From Cellulomonas fimi (GTDB lineage: Bacteria; Actinomycetota; Actinomycetes; Actinomycetales; Cellulomonadaceae): a stretch of DNA of 64,000 nucleotides. Position numbers and translations under genes: made by a program. Location: assembly GCF_012952065.1 (NCBI RefSeq), contig NZ_JABCJJ010000001.1, positions 1 through 64,000 on the forward strand, written 5' to 3'. Below the pieces are notes generated by a model. It was not told the origin of the DNA. It made no database searches and saw only the letters and a list, made by a program, of their open reading frames with translations. Positions within the stretch are counted from its first letter, which is position 1. Each line of letters opens with the position of its first letter. Shown here in pieces: positions 16,405-25,958 of the stretch.

Positions 16405-17737
16405 GGCCGGGGGCCGCGGCTGCCTCCGGCGCGCCATCCGCGGCCGGCGTGCGTGCGATCCGGACCAGCACGATGCAGCACAGGGCGAGCAGCCCGACGA
16501 GCCCGAGGTTGCGGCCCGCCAGCACGAGCCCCAGCACCGGGTTCCCGTCGAGCAGCGCCGGGTAGAACCACGGGAACACGGCCTGCGTGAGCGCGGCGAG
16601 GACGAGGACGACGACGGCGCCCACGCGCGCCGACCGGGGGAGCGCCCCCGGCCGGCGGGTCGCGAGCAGCACCGCGACGGGCGGCGCCAACCAGCCGACG
16701 AACTGGGGCGACCCGACCTTGTTCACGACGATGAGCACCGCCATCAGGGCGAGCGAGCCCCAGACGAGCGTCTGGCCCCCGTGCGCGCGCGCCCGCCACA
16801 GCAGCACCGCGAGCCCCGCGACCGCGAGCGGGAGCAGCACGTCGAGCACCCGAGCCGCGGCGTCGGCCCCGGGTCCGACTGCCTCCCACGTGACCAGCTC
16901 GCGGTTCAGCACGGCGGGGGCTTCGCCGCGGAGCGTCGACCGGAGCACCCACGGCGTCGCGGTCACGGACTCCACCTGCAGCCCGCGTGCGTCCTGCGTG
17001 AGCAGGAAGCTCGTCACGTTTCCCAGCCCGCCCCCGGCGGCGACGGCCCCGAGCACCACGACGCAGACCAGAGCCGCCGGGACGACGACGTCGCGCAGCG
17101 GCCTGCGCGCGGCCATCGCCAGGGGCAGCACGAGGGCGCCGGGCGCGACCTTGATCCAGGCACCCGCGGTCAGCAGCGCGGCGGCGACGCGCGGTCGCGT
17201 CATCGCGGCGAGCAGGGCCAGCACGACCAGGGGCGCGACGATCGCGTCGATGCGGCCCATCGCGACCGGGCCCAGCAGCGCGAGGAAGGCGAGCCACCAC
17301 CAGGCGGCGAGCGAGTCTGCGGCGGTGCTGCCGGCGGTGCTGTCGGAGGGGCTGTCGGCGGTGCTGTCGGAGGGGCTGCCGGCGGTGCTGTTGGAGGCGC
17401 TGCCATGACGGACGAGCGCGAGCGCCGCGACGCCGTCGAGCACGGTGACGAGGGCGCTCCACCCGAGCGCGTACGCGACGGTCGACCCGGCTCCCACGGC
17501 CGCCGGCACGAGCATCGGCACGAGCGCGCCGGCGGGGTAGACCCACGGGCCGTCGAGCACGGGCCACTGCCCGTCGACCAGGCCGAGCGCGACCCAGTAG
17601 CGGTAGAGGTCGACGTCGTAGAACGCGCGGTTCGGTATCAGGACGACGCCGACCACCGTCAGCCATCCGTGCACGAGCGCGAACGCGAGCCAGAGGGCTG
17701 GGCCTCCGCGCGGGCGGAGGTGCGGGCGCGACGCCAC
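16385..17737 (-). CDS. GT87/DUF2029-like polytopic membrane protein
   Basis: 450 residues with about ten transmembrane helices, a VDLYRYW motif in the first extracytoplasmic loop (acidic pair typical of GT-C mannosyltransferases of family 87) and GSPQFVGWLAPP late. Probably uses a polyprenyl-phosphate sugar. A Ser/Thr/Asp/Gly repeat (SPSDSTADSPSDSTAGS, DNA at about 17317-17400) expands one loop. It begins directly after the stop of the DUF4190 gene (17738) and is likely coupled to it. Reaction is inferred from fold class. Confidence 0.75.
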   Translation of the reverse strand: MASRPHLRPRGGPALWLAFALVHGWLTVVGVVLIPNRAFYDVDLYRYWVALGLVDGQWPVLDGPWVYPAGALVPMLVPAAVGAGSTVAYALGWSALVTVLDGVAALALVRHGSASNSTAGSPSDSTADSPSDSTAGSTAADSLAAWWWLAFLALLGPVAMGRIDAIVAPLVVLALLAAMTRPRVAAALLTAGAWIKVAPGALVLPLAMAARRPLRDVVVPAALVCVVVLGAVAAGGGLGNVTSFLLTQDARGLQVESVTATPWVLRSTLRGEAPAVLNRELVTWEAVGPGADAAARVLDVLLPLAVAGLAVLLWRARAHGGQTLVWGSLALMAVLIVVNKVGSPQFVGWLAPPVAVLLATRRPGALPRSARVGAVVVLVLAALTQAVFPWFYPALLDGNPVLGLVLAGRNLGLVGLLALCCIVLVRIARTPAADGAPEAAAAPGLTAAGA

Positions 17738-18085
17738 CTACGACGTCGTCGTGCGGAAGAGCACGATGAGCAGCAGGAGCGCGACCGCGAGGACGGCCAG
17801 CGCGATCGCGACGTACCCGAGCCAGAGGCCCGCCTTGGCGAGCCCCGCCCCGTCCTCGCCGGACTCCCGGATCTGGTTGAGCGCCAGATGGCCGGTGATG
17901 ACGGCGACGATCGACCCGAGCAGCGGGACGATGCTGAACCCGCCGAGGCCGGCGATGAGCGAGGTCAGCGCCAGCACGTTGGTGCGGCGCGGCGGGCCCG
18001 GTCGTTGCGGGGCTGGTTGTGACGGGCCTGGTTGTGACGGGCCTGGCTGTGACGGGCCTGGTTGTGAGGGGCCTGGCTCGGTCAT
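17738..18085 (-). CDS. DUF4190 domain membrane protein
   Basis: 115 residues. Five PGPSQ-like repeats (15-bp DNA units, ~18009-18075) form the N-terminal tail, then two hydrophobic segments joined by HLALNQIRESGEDGAGLAKAGLWLGY, the hallmark of DUF4190. Function unknown. Its stop abuts the start of the GT87-like gene. Confidence 0.82.
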   Translation of the reverse strand: MTEPGPSQPGPSQPGPSQPGPSQPAPQRPGPPRRTNVLALTSLIAGLGGFSIVPLLGSIVAVITGHLALNQIRESGEDGAGLAKAGLWLGYVAIALAVLAVALLLLIVLFRTTTS

Positions 18086-18231
18086 CGCGGATCTCCTTCA
18101 GGCGTCTCGTCCGAGCATGGCACAGCCCGTCCGGACCGGCCGCGTCGCTACTGTGCGTGCAGTCGTCCGGACCGGCGTTCGTCGTCGGTGGCCGGCGGCG
18201 CCCCAGCGACGCAGCGGTGAAGGAGAGCGGG

Positions 18232-19476
18232 ATGAGCGGCATCGGGTGGCGCGTCCACGGAGACGGGCGGACGGTCAGGACCGGCGGGGTCGTCGACATC
18301 GACGAGCGGCTGAGCTGGCCCCGGACCATCGGGATCGGGCTGCAGCACATCGTCGCGATGTTCGGCGCGACCTTCCTGGTGCCGCTGATCACGGGCTTCT
18401 CGCCCGCGACGACGCTGTTCTTCTCGGCGATCGGGACCGCGGCGTTCCTGCTGATCACGCGGAACCGCCTTCCCAGCTACCTCGGGTCGAGCTTCGCGTT
18501 CATCGCGCCCATCGGGGCGGCGACGGCATCGGGCGGGCAGTCGGTCGCGCTCGGCGGCGTGCTCGTGACCGGGGCGCTGCTCGCCGTCGTCGGCCTGCTG
18601 GTCCACGTCGCCGGGGCGCGGTGGATCGACGTCGTGATGCCGCCGGTGGTCACCGGCACGATCGTGGCGCTCATCGGGTTCAACCTGGCACCGGCGGCGA
18701 AGAACAACTTCGTCGAGGCTCCGGTGACGGCCGTGATCACGCTGCTCGCGATCATCCTCATCACGGTGCTGTTCCGCGGGATCCTCGGGCGGCTCGCGAT
18801 CCTCGCCGGGGTGCTGGTCGGGTACGCGGTCGCGGCGGTGCGGGGCGAGGTGACGTTCGACGCCGTGCGCGACGCCGGCTGGGTCGGCCTCCCGGAGTTC
18901 GTCACGCCGACGTTCGACGTCGGCGTGCTCGGCCTGTTCCTGCCCGTGGTGTTCGTCCTGGTCGCGGAGAACGTCGGGCACGTGAAGTCGGTCGCGGCGA
19001 TGACGGGCCGCAACCTCGACCCGCTCACGGGCCGCGCGCTGCTCGCGGACGGCCTCGCGACGACGCTCGCCGGTGCGGGCGGTGGCTCGGGCACGACGAC
19101 GTACGCCGAGAACATCGGCGTCATGGCGGCCACGCGAGTCTACTCGACGGCGGCGTACTGGGTCGCGGCCGCCGGGGCTCTCGTGCTCAGCATGTCGCCG
19201 AAGTTCGGGGCCCTGATCGCGACGATCCCGGCCGGGGTGCTCGGCGGGGCCACGACGATGCTCTACGGGATGATCGGCATCCTCGGTGCGCGGATCTGGG
19301 TGCAGAACCGCGTCGACTTCTCGGACCCGGTCAACCTCACGACGGCGGCCGTGGCGCTCGTCATCGGCATCGCCGACTTCACGTGGGCCGCGGGCGAGCT
19401 GACGTTCGGCGGTATCGCGCTCGGCACGGCGGCGGCGATCGGGATCTACCACCTGATGCGGTCGATCGCCCGGTGA
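18232..19476 (+). CDS. NCS2 nucleobase permease (uracil/xanthine type)
   Basis: 414 residues; the ATG at 18232 follows AAGGAG by 7 nt. About 12-14 transmembrane segments. Family motifs LQHIVAMFGATFLVPL, the SYLGSSFAFIAP loop, VVFVLVAENVGHVKSV (substrate Glu) and GGGSGTTTYAENIGVMAATRV are clear. The pattern is closest to UraA-type uracil:H+ symporters, which fits upp elsewhere in the window, but xanthine/uric acid transport is possible. Confidence 0.9.
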   Translation: MSGIGWRVHGDGRTVRTGGVVDIDERLSWPRTIGIGLQHIVAMFGATFLVPLITGFSPATTLFFSAIGTAAFLLITRNRLPSYLGSSFAFIAPIGAATASGGQSVALGGVLVTGALLAVVGLLVHVAGARWIDVVMPPVVTGTIVALIGFNLAPAAKNNFVEAPVTAVITLLAIILITVLFRGILGRLAILAGVLVGYAVAAVRGEVTFDAVRDAGWVGLPEFVTPTFDVGVLGLFLPVVFVLVAENVGHVKSVAAMTGRNLDPLTGRALLADGLATTLAGAGGGSGTTTYAENIGVMAATRVYSTAAYWVAAAGALVLSMSPKFGALIATIPAGVLGGATTMLYGMIGILGARIWVQNRVDFSDPVNLTTAAVALVIGIADFTWAAGELTFGGIALGTAAAIGIYHLMRSIAR

Positions 19477-19597
19477 CGCGGGACGCACCAGGAGCCGGCG
19501 AGCCCGGCGTCGGTCCCGGGCGGGGCGGAGCTGGAGCGCTGAGCTGCTCGCTGCGAGTCGCGGGTCACGATCCCGGTGACAGCGCTGTCGCCGCACG

Positions 19598-20251
19598 TCA
19601 GGCCGGCGGGGCGCCGTCGCCCTCGGGGGCCGGAGCGACCGGCGCAGGCGCGGGCACCGCTTCCTCGAGCGGCACGCAGCCCTCGACCCCGGTGAGGGGG
19701 ACGGCGGGGTCGAGCGTGATCTGCGCCGGGTCCGTCAGCTCGATGAACTGTGCCCCCAGCGCGAGGTCGACCGTCGCGTCCGGCCGGCCGTCGAGCGTGA
19801 GGACGACGCCCTCGAGGTGGGCCGCGAGGGTGTAGGCCGCGCCGACGCCCGCCGCCCCGAAGCCGATGCGCGCGACTCCGGCGACGGACGCGGGCGCGTT
19901 CCCCGTGCCGAGAACCCCGAACCCGCGCGCGGCGAGCCCGGCCGCCACGTCGCCCGCGAGCCCGGCTCGGTCCGTCCCGTTGAGGACGTTGACCTGCACG
20001 TTCTGGTACGGCACGGGCAGCGTGCCGTCGGGTGGGCACGGCGGCGGAGGACCGGTGGGGCCCTCGTCGGCGGCCTTGGTCGTGAAGTCGCGCGAGATCG
20101 GCGACGGGATCGCGTCCGTGTAGACCGCGATGCCGCCGAGGGCGGCGACCGCGAGGCCCGCGATGAGGATGCCGAAGATCACGGCCTGTCGTTCGTGGAG
20201 GTGCCGCCGGCGCAGGGTTCGTTCACGGTCGGCGCCCCGCTGCTCGGTCAC
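19598..20251 (-). CDS. LytR C-terminal domain (LytR_C) membrane-anchored protein
   Basis: 217 residues: basic cytoplasmic N-terminus, one TM helix (AVIFGILIAGLAVAALGGIAVY), then an extracytoplasmic LytR_C fold (VQVNVLNGTDRAGLAGDVAAGL, RIGFGAAG). Ends in a Pro/Ala tail. LytR_C domains occur in envelope proteins; the catalytic LCP domain is absent. It lies 98 bp downstream of the 20350-20733 gene on the same strand. Confidence 0.88.
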   Translation of the reverse strand: MTEQRGADRERTLRRRHLHERQAVIFGILIAGLAVAALGGIAVYTDAIPSPISRDFTTKAADEGPTGPPPPCPPDGTLPVPYQNVQVNVLNGTDRAGLAGDVAAGLAARGFGVLGTGNAPASVAGVARIGFGAAGVGAAYTLAAHLEGVVLTLDGRPDATVDLALGAQFIELTDPAQITLDPAVPLTGVEGCVPLEEAVPAPAPVAPAPEGDGAPPA

Positions 20252-20349
20252 GCGCTGAACCTAACCGATCGATCGGGCAGCGGAGACCACGTCCGGCCCG
20301 CGTCGCCCGATCGGCGGGCGCGCCGACCGGAGTGGTGGCCGGGTGGGCG

Positions 20350-20733
20350 TCAGGAGGGTTGCACGTCAGGCTCCGCCGCCGAGTCCTCTGCGTCGACGAG
20401 GGGCTGCTTCCCGGCTTCGTCACCGGCCGTCGTGGGGAGAACCAGCACCCGGGCGTGGAGCACCGGCCGCTGCTGGAGCGCCGCGCGGACGGCCCGGTGC
20501 AGCCCGTCCTCGAGGTACATCACGCCCTTGTACTGCACGACGTGCGCGAACAGGTCGCCGTAGAACGTCGAGTCGTCCGACAGGAGGCTGTCGAGGTTGA
20601 GCGTCCGCTTGGTGGTCACGAGCTCGTCGAGCCGGACCTGCCGCGGCGGGACGTCGGCCCACTGCTTCGAGGTGACCAGTCCGTGGTCGGGATAGGGACG
20701 CCCGTCGCCCACAGCCTTGAAGATCACCGGCAC
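20350..20733 (-). CDS. Conserved actinobacterial protein with DGLHR (ParB-like) motif
   Basis: 127 residues starting MPVIFKAVGDGRPYPDHG. Motifs RQVRLDELVTTKRTL and YLEDGLHRAVRAALQQR; the DG-x-HR pattern resembles the DGHHR core of ParB/sulfiredoxin-like folds. Similar proteins are sometimes labelled VapB-type antitoxins in automatic annotation, but no toxin partner is seen here. It precedes the LytR_C gene on the same strand. Function unknown. Confidence 0.7.
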   Translation of the reverse strand: MPVIFKAVGDGRPYPDHGLVTSKQWADVPPRQVRLDELVTTKRTLNLDSLLSDDSTFYGDLFAHVVQYKGVMYLEDGLHRAVRAALQQRPVLHARVLVLPTTAGDEAGKQPLVDAEDSAAEPDVQPS

Positions 20734-20752
20734 AGTGTAGGTGAGCAGCCGT

Positions 20753-21874
20753 TCAGCGCCTGTGCAGACCGACCTCGCTCGCCTTGACGGACAGCCAGAC
20801 GTCGGCGCCCGGCACCAGCCCGAGCTCCGCGACCGCCGCGGGGGTGAGGTCGACGAGCACCTCCGGGTCGCCGGTGGTCCTCAGCCGTACCCCGGTCGGC
20901 GCCGCCTCGAGCCCGATCACGCTCGCCCGCCAGACGTTGCGCGGGCTCGCGCCGTGCGGCTCGGCCGTCTGCACGACGACGGCGGCGGGTCGGAACACCG
21001 CGGCGACCGGCGCGCCGTCGGGCAGCGGAGGGGAGTCCGTGCCCTCGACCCCGACGAACCGCCGCCCGTCCGGCGCGCGCACCGCCCCGCCGTCGGCCGT
21101 CCCGACCACCAGGTTCACCCCCGCGAGGTCGGCGACGAACGGGTTCCGCGGCGCGGCGAGCACCCGTGCTGTCGGGCCGACGTCGACGAGATGACCGTCC
21201 TCGAGCACCGCCACCCGGTCGGCGAGCACGACGGCGTCGAGCACGTCGTGCGTGACGAGCACCGTCGTCGTGCGGTGGGCCGCGAGCTGGGCGCGGAGCA
21301 GGTCGCGCATCTCGGGTGCGGTGCGGACGTCGAGCGACGCCATCGGCTCGTCGAGCAGGAGCACGTCGGGCCGCGCGGCGAGGGCGCGGGCGAGCGCGAC
21401 CCGCTGCTGCTGGCCCCCTGAGAGCTGCGCGGGCCGGCGGTCGGCGTGCGAGGCGAGGCCGACGGCGTCGAGCCAGCCCGCGGCCTGAGCCTCTGCCCCG
21501 CGTCGGGGGGTGCCCGCGGCGAGCGGGCCGAAGGCGATGTTCCGGGCCGCCGTGAGGTGCGGGAACAGCAGGGGGTCCTGGCCGAGCAGGCCGACGGCGC
21601 GGTCGGCGGGGGGTACCAGGACTGGAGCGGCGGGGGCCGGCTCCCCGGCGGAGGTGAGGACGCGACCGCGGACCTCGACGCGCCCGAGGTCCGGGACGAG
21701 CAGGCCCGCGAGCACCGCGAGGAGCGTCGACTTGCCGGACCCGTTCGGGCCGAGCACGGCCAGCACCTCGCCGGGGCGGACCTCGAGCACGACGTCGAGC
21801 ACGAACGCGCCGCGGCGGACCACCGCGCGGACGGACACGGCGGCACCGGGGGGCGTGCCGGCGTCGTGCCTCAC
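20753..21874 (-). CDS. modC: Molybdate ABC transporter ATPase ModC
   Basis: 373 residues. Walker [10 protein letters not shown], signature [15 protein letters not shown], Walker [13 protein letters not shown], then a C-terminal TOBE/molybdate-binding domain ([18 protein letters not shown]). The GTG at 21874 overlaps the modB stop by 4 nt (GTGA), deciding the start in a frame open much further upstream. Last gene of the operon. Confidence 0.92.
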   Translation of the reverse strand: MRHDAGTPPGAAVSVRAVVRRGAFVLDVVLEVRPGEVLAVLGPNGSGKSTLLAVLAGLLVPDLGRVEVRGRVLTSAGEPAPAAPVLVPPADRAVGLLGQDPLLFPHLTAARNIAFGPLAAGTPRRGAEAQAAGWLDAVGLASHADRRPAQLSGGQQQRVALARALAARPDVLLLDEPMASLDVRTAPEMRDLLRAQLAAHRTTTVLVTHDVLDAVVLADRVAVLEDGHLVDVGPTARVLAAPRNPFVADLAGVNLVVGTADGGAVRAPDGRRFVGVEGTDSPPLPDGAPVAAVFRPAAVVVQTAEPHGASPRNVWRASVIGLEAAPTGVRLRTTGDPEVLVDLTPAAVAELGLVPGADVWLSVKASEVGLHRR

Positions 21875-22764
21875 GCTGCCACGCCCGCTGTCCCGCCTGC
21901 TGTCCCGCCCGCCGTCCCGCCCGAGCCGCTCCCGCGCTCCCGATCGGGTCGCCAGCCGCGGACCAGCACGAGGATCACCACCGCGACCACGACCAGCAGC
22001 AGCGACAGCGCGACGGCGGAGTCCTGGCTCACGCCCGCGCCGTTGAACGCGGTGTAGATCGCGAGCGGCATCGTGCGCGTGACGCCCGGGGCGTTGCCGG
22101 CGAACAGGGCGGTCGCGCCGAACTCGCCGAGCGCGCGCGCGAAGCACAGCACCGTCCCGGCGACGAGCCCCGGCAGCACGAGCGGCAGCGTGATGCGCCG
22201 GAACGTGAGGCCGCGGCTCGCGCCGAGCGTCGCGGCGACCGTCTCGTACCGGGTGCCGGCCGTGCGCAGCGCACCCTCGACCGCGATCACGAGGAACGGC
22301 AGCGCCACGAACGCCTGGGCGAGCACGACCGCCGTCGTCGTGAACGGGATCCGCACGCCGAACGCCAGGTCGAGGTACCGCCCGACCAGCCCGGTGCGTC
22401 CCAGCAGGTACAGCAGCGCGACGCCACCGACCATCGGCGGCAGGACGAGCGGCACCGTCACGAGCGCACGCACGACGGCGGCGACGCGCGGCCGGGCGCG
22501 CGCGATCACCAGCGCGAGCGGGACGCCGAGCACGAGGCAGACGGCGGTCGCCGCGAGTCCGGTACGCAGGGACAGGCCGAGCGCCTGGCGGGCCTCGGGC
22601 GACGTGATCGCCGCGGGGACGGTGGCCCAGTCGGCGCGCACGAACAGTGCGACGAGCGGCAGGACGAGCAGCGCGATCCCGAGCGCCGCGGGGAGCGCCA
22701 GGAGCCGCGGGACCGTGCCGGCCGGTCGAGGGTGGGAGCGGGGGTGGGAGCGGGAGCGGGTCAT
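21871..22764 (-). CDS. modB: Molybdate ABC transporter permease ModB
   Basis: 297 residues with six or so TM helices and the EAA-type loop (ETVAATLGASRGLTFRRITLPLVLPG). RALGEFGATALFAGN is typical of ModB. The N-terminus has SHPRSHPR repeats, and the C-terminus ends in GGTAGGTAGGTAG, encoded by a 12-bp tandem repeat (~21880-21920). It overlaps both modA and modC by 4 nt. Confidence 0.93.
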   Translation of the reverse strand: MTRSRSHPRSHPRPAGTVPRLLALPAALGIALLVLPLVALFVRADWATVPAAITSPEARQALGLSLRTGLAATAVCLVLGVPLALVIARARPRVAAVVRALVTVPLVLPPMVGGVALLYLLGRTGLVGRYLDLAFGVRIPFTTTAVVLAQAFVALPFLVIAVEGALRTAGTRYETVAATLGASRGLTFRRITLPLVLPGLVAGTVLCFARALGEFGATALFAGNAPGVTRTMPLAIYTAFNGAGVSQDSAVALSLLLVVVAVVILVLVRGWRPDRERGSGSGGTAGGTAGGTAGVAA

Positions 22765-23591
22765 GGCGCGGTGAACCCGTACCGCGCGAGCAGCGCCTGG
22801 CCCGTCGGCGAGCCGGCGAGCGCGATGAACGCGCGCGCCGCCGAGGGGTTCGCCGCGTCCGCGAGCACCGCGACCGGGTACGCGCTCGCGCTCGCGGCCG
22901 TGACGGCGTCGGGCACCTCGACCGCCTCGACGCGACCGTCCGCCGAGCGGACGTCGCTCGCCCAGACGAGCCCGGCGTCGGCCTCACCCGCCGCGACCTT
23001 GGTGACGACGGCCGTGACGTTCTGCTCCTCGCTGGCCGGGGTGAGGTCCACGCCCGCGGCGTCGAGCCAGGCCCGAGCCGCGGCGCCGCACGGGACCTCG
23101 GCGGCGCAGAGGACGACCTGGAGGTCGGCGCGCGTCAGGTCCGCGGGGGTCCTGACGGTGTGCGGGTTGTCGGGGAGGACGACGAGCCGCAGCGTGTTGC
23201 GCGCGACGACGGTGGGGGCGCCGGCGAGCAGGCCCGCGTCGGCGACGGTCGCCATCGTCCGCTGGTCGGCGGCGGTGAAGACGTCGCCGGGTGCGCCCTG
23301 GACGAGCTGTGTCGCGAGGGTCGAGGAGCCGTCGTAGGTGATCGGGCGGACATCGAGGTCCGGGTGCTCGCGCTCGAGGAGGGCGGCGAGCTCGTCGAAC
23401 GCGGGGCGGAGCGACGCGGCCGCGAGGACGGTCAGCTCGCCGGCGACCTGACCCGTGACCTCGCCCGGCTCCGCCGCGCCCGTGCCCGACGCCGCGGGGG
23501 AGCGCGGTCCGGCGGCGCACGCGACGAGGGCGAGGGCGGCGAGGACAGCGAAGACGAACGGCCGGGCCGGGCTCCGCGCTCTGCTCCTCAC
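22761..23591 (-). CDS. modA: Molybdate-binding lipoprotein ModA
   Basis: 276 residues. Lipoprotein signal with lipobox ALVAC near residue 25. Mature part LTVLAAASLRPAFDELAALLE, YDGSSTLATQLVQGAPGDVFTAAD and AGEADAGLVWASDV is characteristic of ModA. Membrane-anchored molybdate/tungstate binder feeding ModBC. Four-base overlaps on both sides. Confidence 0.93.
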   Translation of the reverse strand: MRSRARSPARPFVFAVLAALALVACAAGPRSPAASGTGAAEPGEVTGQVAGELTVLAAASLRPAFDELAALLEREHPDLDVRPITYDGSSTLATQLVQGAPGDVFTAADQRTMATVADAGLLAGAPTVVARNTLRLVVLPDNPHTVRTPADLTRADLQVVLCAAEVPCGAAARAWLDAAGVDLTPASEEQNVTAVVTKVAAGEADAGLVWASDVRSADGRVEAVEVPDAVTAASASAYPVAVLADAANPSAARAFIALAGSPTGQALLARYGFTAP

Positions 23592-23992
23592 CGGGCTCCG
23601 GCCGGGGTCTCGACGATGACGGTGGTCGCCTTGACGACGGCGACGGCGAGCGACCCCACCTCGAGCCCGAGCTCCCGGACCGCCTCGCTCGACATGAGCG
23701 ACACGACGCGGTGCGGGCCGGCCTGGATCTCGACCTGCGCCATCACGGTGTCGGTCGTGACGGCGGTGACCAGCCCGACGAAGCGGTTGCGCGCGCTGCG
23801 GCCGACGCCGGACGGGTCGGCGGGTGCCTGCGCGAGCGTCCGCGCGTGCGCGGCGAGGGCGGCGCCGTCGAGCACCTGACGGCCCACGGCGTCGGCGGTC
23901 GTGCTCAGCGCCCCCTGCTCGACCCAGCGACGCACGGTGTCGTCGCTCACGCCGAGGAGCCGAGCGGCCTCGCTGATCCGATACTGCGGCAC
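23588..23992 (-). CDS. HTH-TOBE molybdenum-responsive regulator
   Basis: 134 residues. N-terminal MerR/excisionase-type helix-turn-helix (YRISEAARLLGVSDDTVRRWVEQG), then a TOBE/molbindin domain (ARNRFVGLVTAVTTDTVMAQVEI, SLAVAVVKATTVIV). It overlaps modA by 4 nt and heads modABC, so it probably senses molybdate and controls the operon, a ModE-like role with a different HTH. Binding sites were not identified. Confidence 0.85.
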   Translation of the reverse strand: MPQYRISEAARLLGVSDDTVRRWVEQGALSTTADAVGRQVLDGAALAAHARTLAQAPADPSGVGRSARNRFVGLVTAVTTDTVMAQVEIQAGPHRVVSLMSSEAVRELGLEVGSLAVAVVKATTVIVETPAGAR

Positions 23993-24044
23993 GATCGGAA
24001 ACTTATCACCGCTCTTGCGGAACTGACACGTGTCTCGGGGACCA

Positions 24045-24212
24045 ATGTGTCAGACCGTGCGCGGTCCCGAGCGCGCGTGAGGTCTGACAAGGCTGGCCGG
24101 CGTTGATGTGTCAGACCGTGCGCGGTCCCGAGCGCGCGCCAGGTCCGACAAGGCTGGCCGGCGTTGATGTGTCAGACCGTGCGCGGTCCCGAGCACGCGT
24201 TAGGTCTGACAC
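24045..24212 (-). repeat. Three tandem 61-bp hairpin repeats downstream of rnj
   Basis: Units start at 24045, 24106 and 24167 with an exact 61-bp period; the third is cut after its hairpin. Each holds outer arms TGTCAGACC/GGTCTGACA and inner arms GCGCG/CGCGC. Unit 2 has one outer-arm change and unit 3 one inner-arm change. Each gives an A-C mismatch in plus-strand RNA but a G-U wobble in minus-strand RNA, so folding is preserved only in the direction of rnj transcription. They start 25 bp past the rnj stop and precede the mod operon. Confidence 0.85.
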
Positions 24213-24236
24213 GTGGTGTCGATGAGGAGCCGAGGC

Positions 24237-25919
24237 TCAGGCCTCGATGACGACCGGGATGATGACCGGCGACGAGCGTCGACTGCCGCGCTGGAACCAC
24301 CGGCTCACGGCGCGCTCGAGCTGGCGCTCGATCTGGCTGAACTCGCGCACGCCGTCCGCGGCCGCCTTCGCGAGCGCCTGCTCGATGATCGGGATGAGCG
24401 CCTCGTACGACGCCTCGTGCGCGAACCCGCGCGCGAGGAAGTCGGGCTCCTCGGTCAGCAGGCCGGTCTCGGGGTCGATGAGCGCGACGATCGTGACGAC
24501 GCCGTCCTCCGACAGCGCCCGCCGGTCGCTCAGCGACTCCTCGGTGATCTTGCCGACCGTCATGCCGTCGACGTAGACGAGGCCCGCGGGCACCTTGCCG
24601 GTGATCGAGGCCTTGCCGTCCACGAGGTCGACGACCGACCCGTCCTCGGCGAGCACCACGCGGTCGGGCTCGACGCCGGTCTCGATCGCGAGGTCGGCGT
24701 TCGTGCGCAGGTGCCGCCACTCGCCGTGGACCGGCATGACGTTGCGCGGCCTGACGACGTTGTAGCAGTAGACGAGCTCGCCGGCGCTCGCGTGCCCGGA
24801 CACGTGCACCTTGGCGTTGCCCTTGTGGACGACGTTCGCCCCGAGCCGCGTGAGCCCGTTGATGACCCGGTAGATCGCGTTCTCGTTGCCCGGGATGAGC
24901 GAGCTGGCGAGCAGGACGGTGTCGCCCTCGCCGATCTGGATGACGTGGTCGCCGCTCGCCATGCGGGCGAGCGCGGCCATCGGCTCGCCCTGCGAGCCCG
25001 TCGCCACGACGGTCACCTTGTGGTCGGGCATGCCCTCGAGCTGCTTGAAGTCCACCAGGAGGCCGCGCGGCACGTTGAGGTAGCCGAGGTCGCGCGCGAT
25101 CCCCATGTTCCGCACCATCGAGCGCCCCACGAAGGCGACCTTGCGGCCGTGCTGGTGCGCGGCGTCGAGCACCTGCTGGATGCGGTGCACGTGGCTCGCG
25201 AAGCTCGACACGATGATCCGGCGCGGCGCCGTGCGGAAGACGGTGTCGATCGCGGGGATGAGGTCGCGCTCGGCCATCGTGAAGCCCGGGACCTCGGCGT
25301 TCGTCGAGTCCGTCATGAACAGGTCGACACCCTCCTCCCCCAGGCGGGCGAAGGCGCGCAGGTCCGTGATCCGCCGGTCGAGCGGGAACTGGTCCATCTT
25401 GAAGTCGCCCGTGTGCAGCACCAGCCCGGCCTGCGTCCGGATCGCGACGGCGAGCGCGTCCGGGATCGAGTGGTTGACCGCGACGAACTCGAGGTCGAAG
25501 TTGCCGACCGTGCGCCGGTCGCCCTCCTTGACCTGAACCGTCTTGGGCTTGATCCGGTGCTCCTTGAGCTTGGCCTCGATGAACGCGAGCGTCAGCTCGG
25601 ACCCGATCACCGGGATGTCGGCGCGCTCTCGCAGGAGGTACGGCACGCCGCCGATGTGGTCCTCGTGCCCGTGCGTCAACACGATCGCGTCGATCTTGTC
25701 GAGGCGGTCCCGGATCCAGGTGAAGTCGGGGAGGATCACGTCGACGCCCGGCTGGTGCTCCTCGGGGAACAGCACGCCGATGTCGACGATCAGCAGCCGG
25801 CCCCGGTGCTCGAAGACGGTCATGTTCCGCCCGATCTCACCCAGGCCGCCGAGCGGGACGATCCGCAGGCCGCCCTTCGGGAGCGCAGGCGGGGACTGGA
25901 GATCGGACTGGGGACTCAT
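24237..25919 (-). CDS. rnj: Ribonuclease J
   Basis: 560 residues, metallo-beta-lactamase/beta-CASP RNase with 5'-exo and endonuclease activity in RNA decay and rRNA maturation. Metal motif LTHGHEDHIGG, beta-CASP segments (FMTDSTNAEVPGFT, VSSFASHVHRIQQ, VVATGSQGEP, SGHASAGEL, PVHGEWRHL) and a C-terminal domain ending SRRSSPVIIPVVIEA. Full length. The tandem hairpins just past its stop may set its mRNA 3' end. Confidence 0.97.
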   Translation of the reverse strand: MSPQSDLQSPPALPKGGLRIVPLGGLGEIGRNMTVFEHRGRLLIVDIGVLFPEEHQPGVDVILPDFTWIRDRLDKIDAIVLTHGHEDHIGGVPYLLRERADIPVIGSELTLAFIEAKLKEHRIKPKTVQVKEGDRRTVGNFDLEFVAVNHSIPDALAVAIRTQAGLVLHTGDFKMDQFPLDRRITDLRAFARLGEEGVDLFMTDSTNAEVPGFTMAERDLIPAIDTVFRTAPRRIIVSSFASHVHRIQQVLDAAHQHGRKVAFVGRSMVRNMGIARDLGYLNVPRGLLVDFKQLEGMPDHKVTVVATGSQGEPMAALARMASGDHVIQIGEGDTVLLASSLIPGNENAIYRVINGLTRLGANVVHKGNAKVHVSGHASAGELVYCYNVVRPRNVMPVHGEWRHLRTNADLAIETGVEPDRVVLAEDGSVVDLVDGKASITGKVPAGLVYVDGMTVGKITEESLSDRRALSEDGVVTIVALIDPETGLLTEEPDFLARGFAHEASYEALIPIIEQALAKAAADGVREFSQIERQLERAVSRWFQRGSRRSSPVIIPVVIEA

Positions 25920-25958
25920 GAACTCCAGGCTACCGGTGCAGGCTGACGTGGCAGCGTG

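Noticed and set aside
24045-24212. CRISPR-like array
   Set aside because: The copies are contiguous 61-bp tandem units with no variable spacers and no cas genes.
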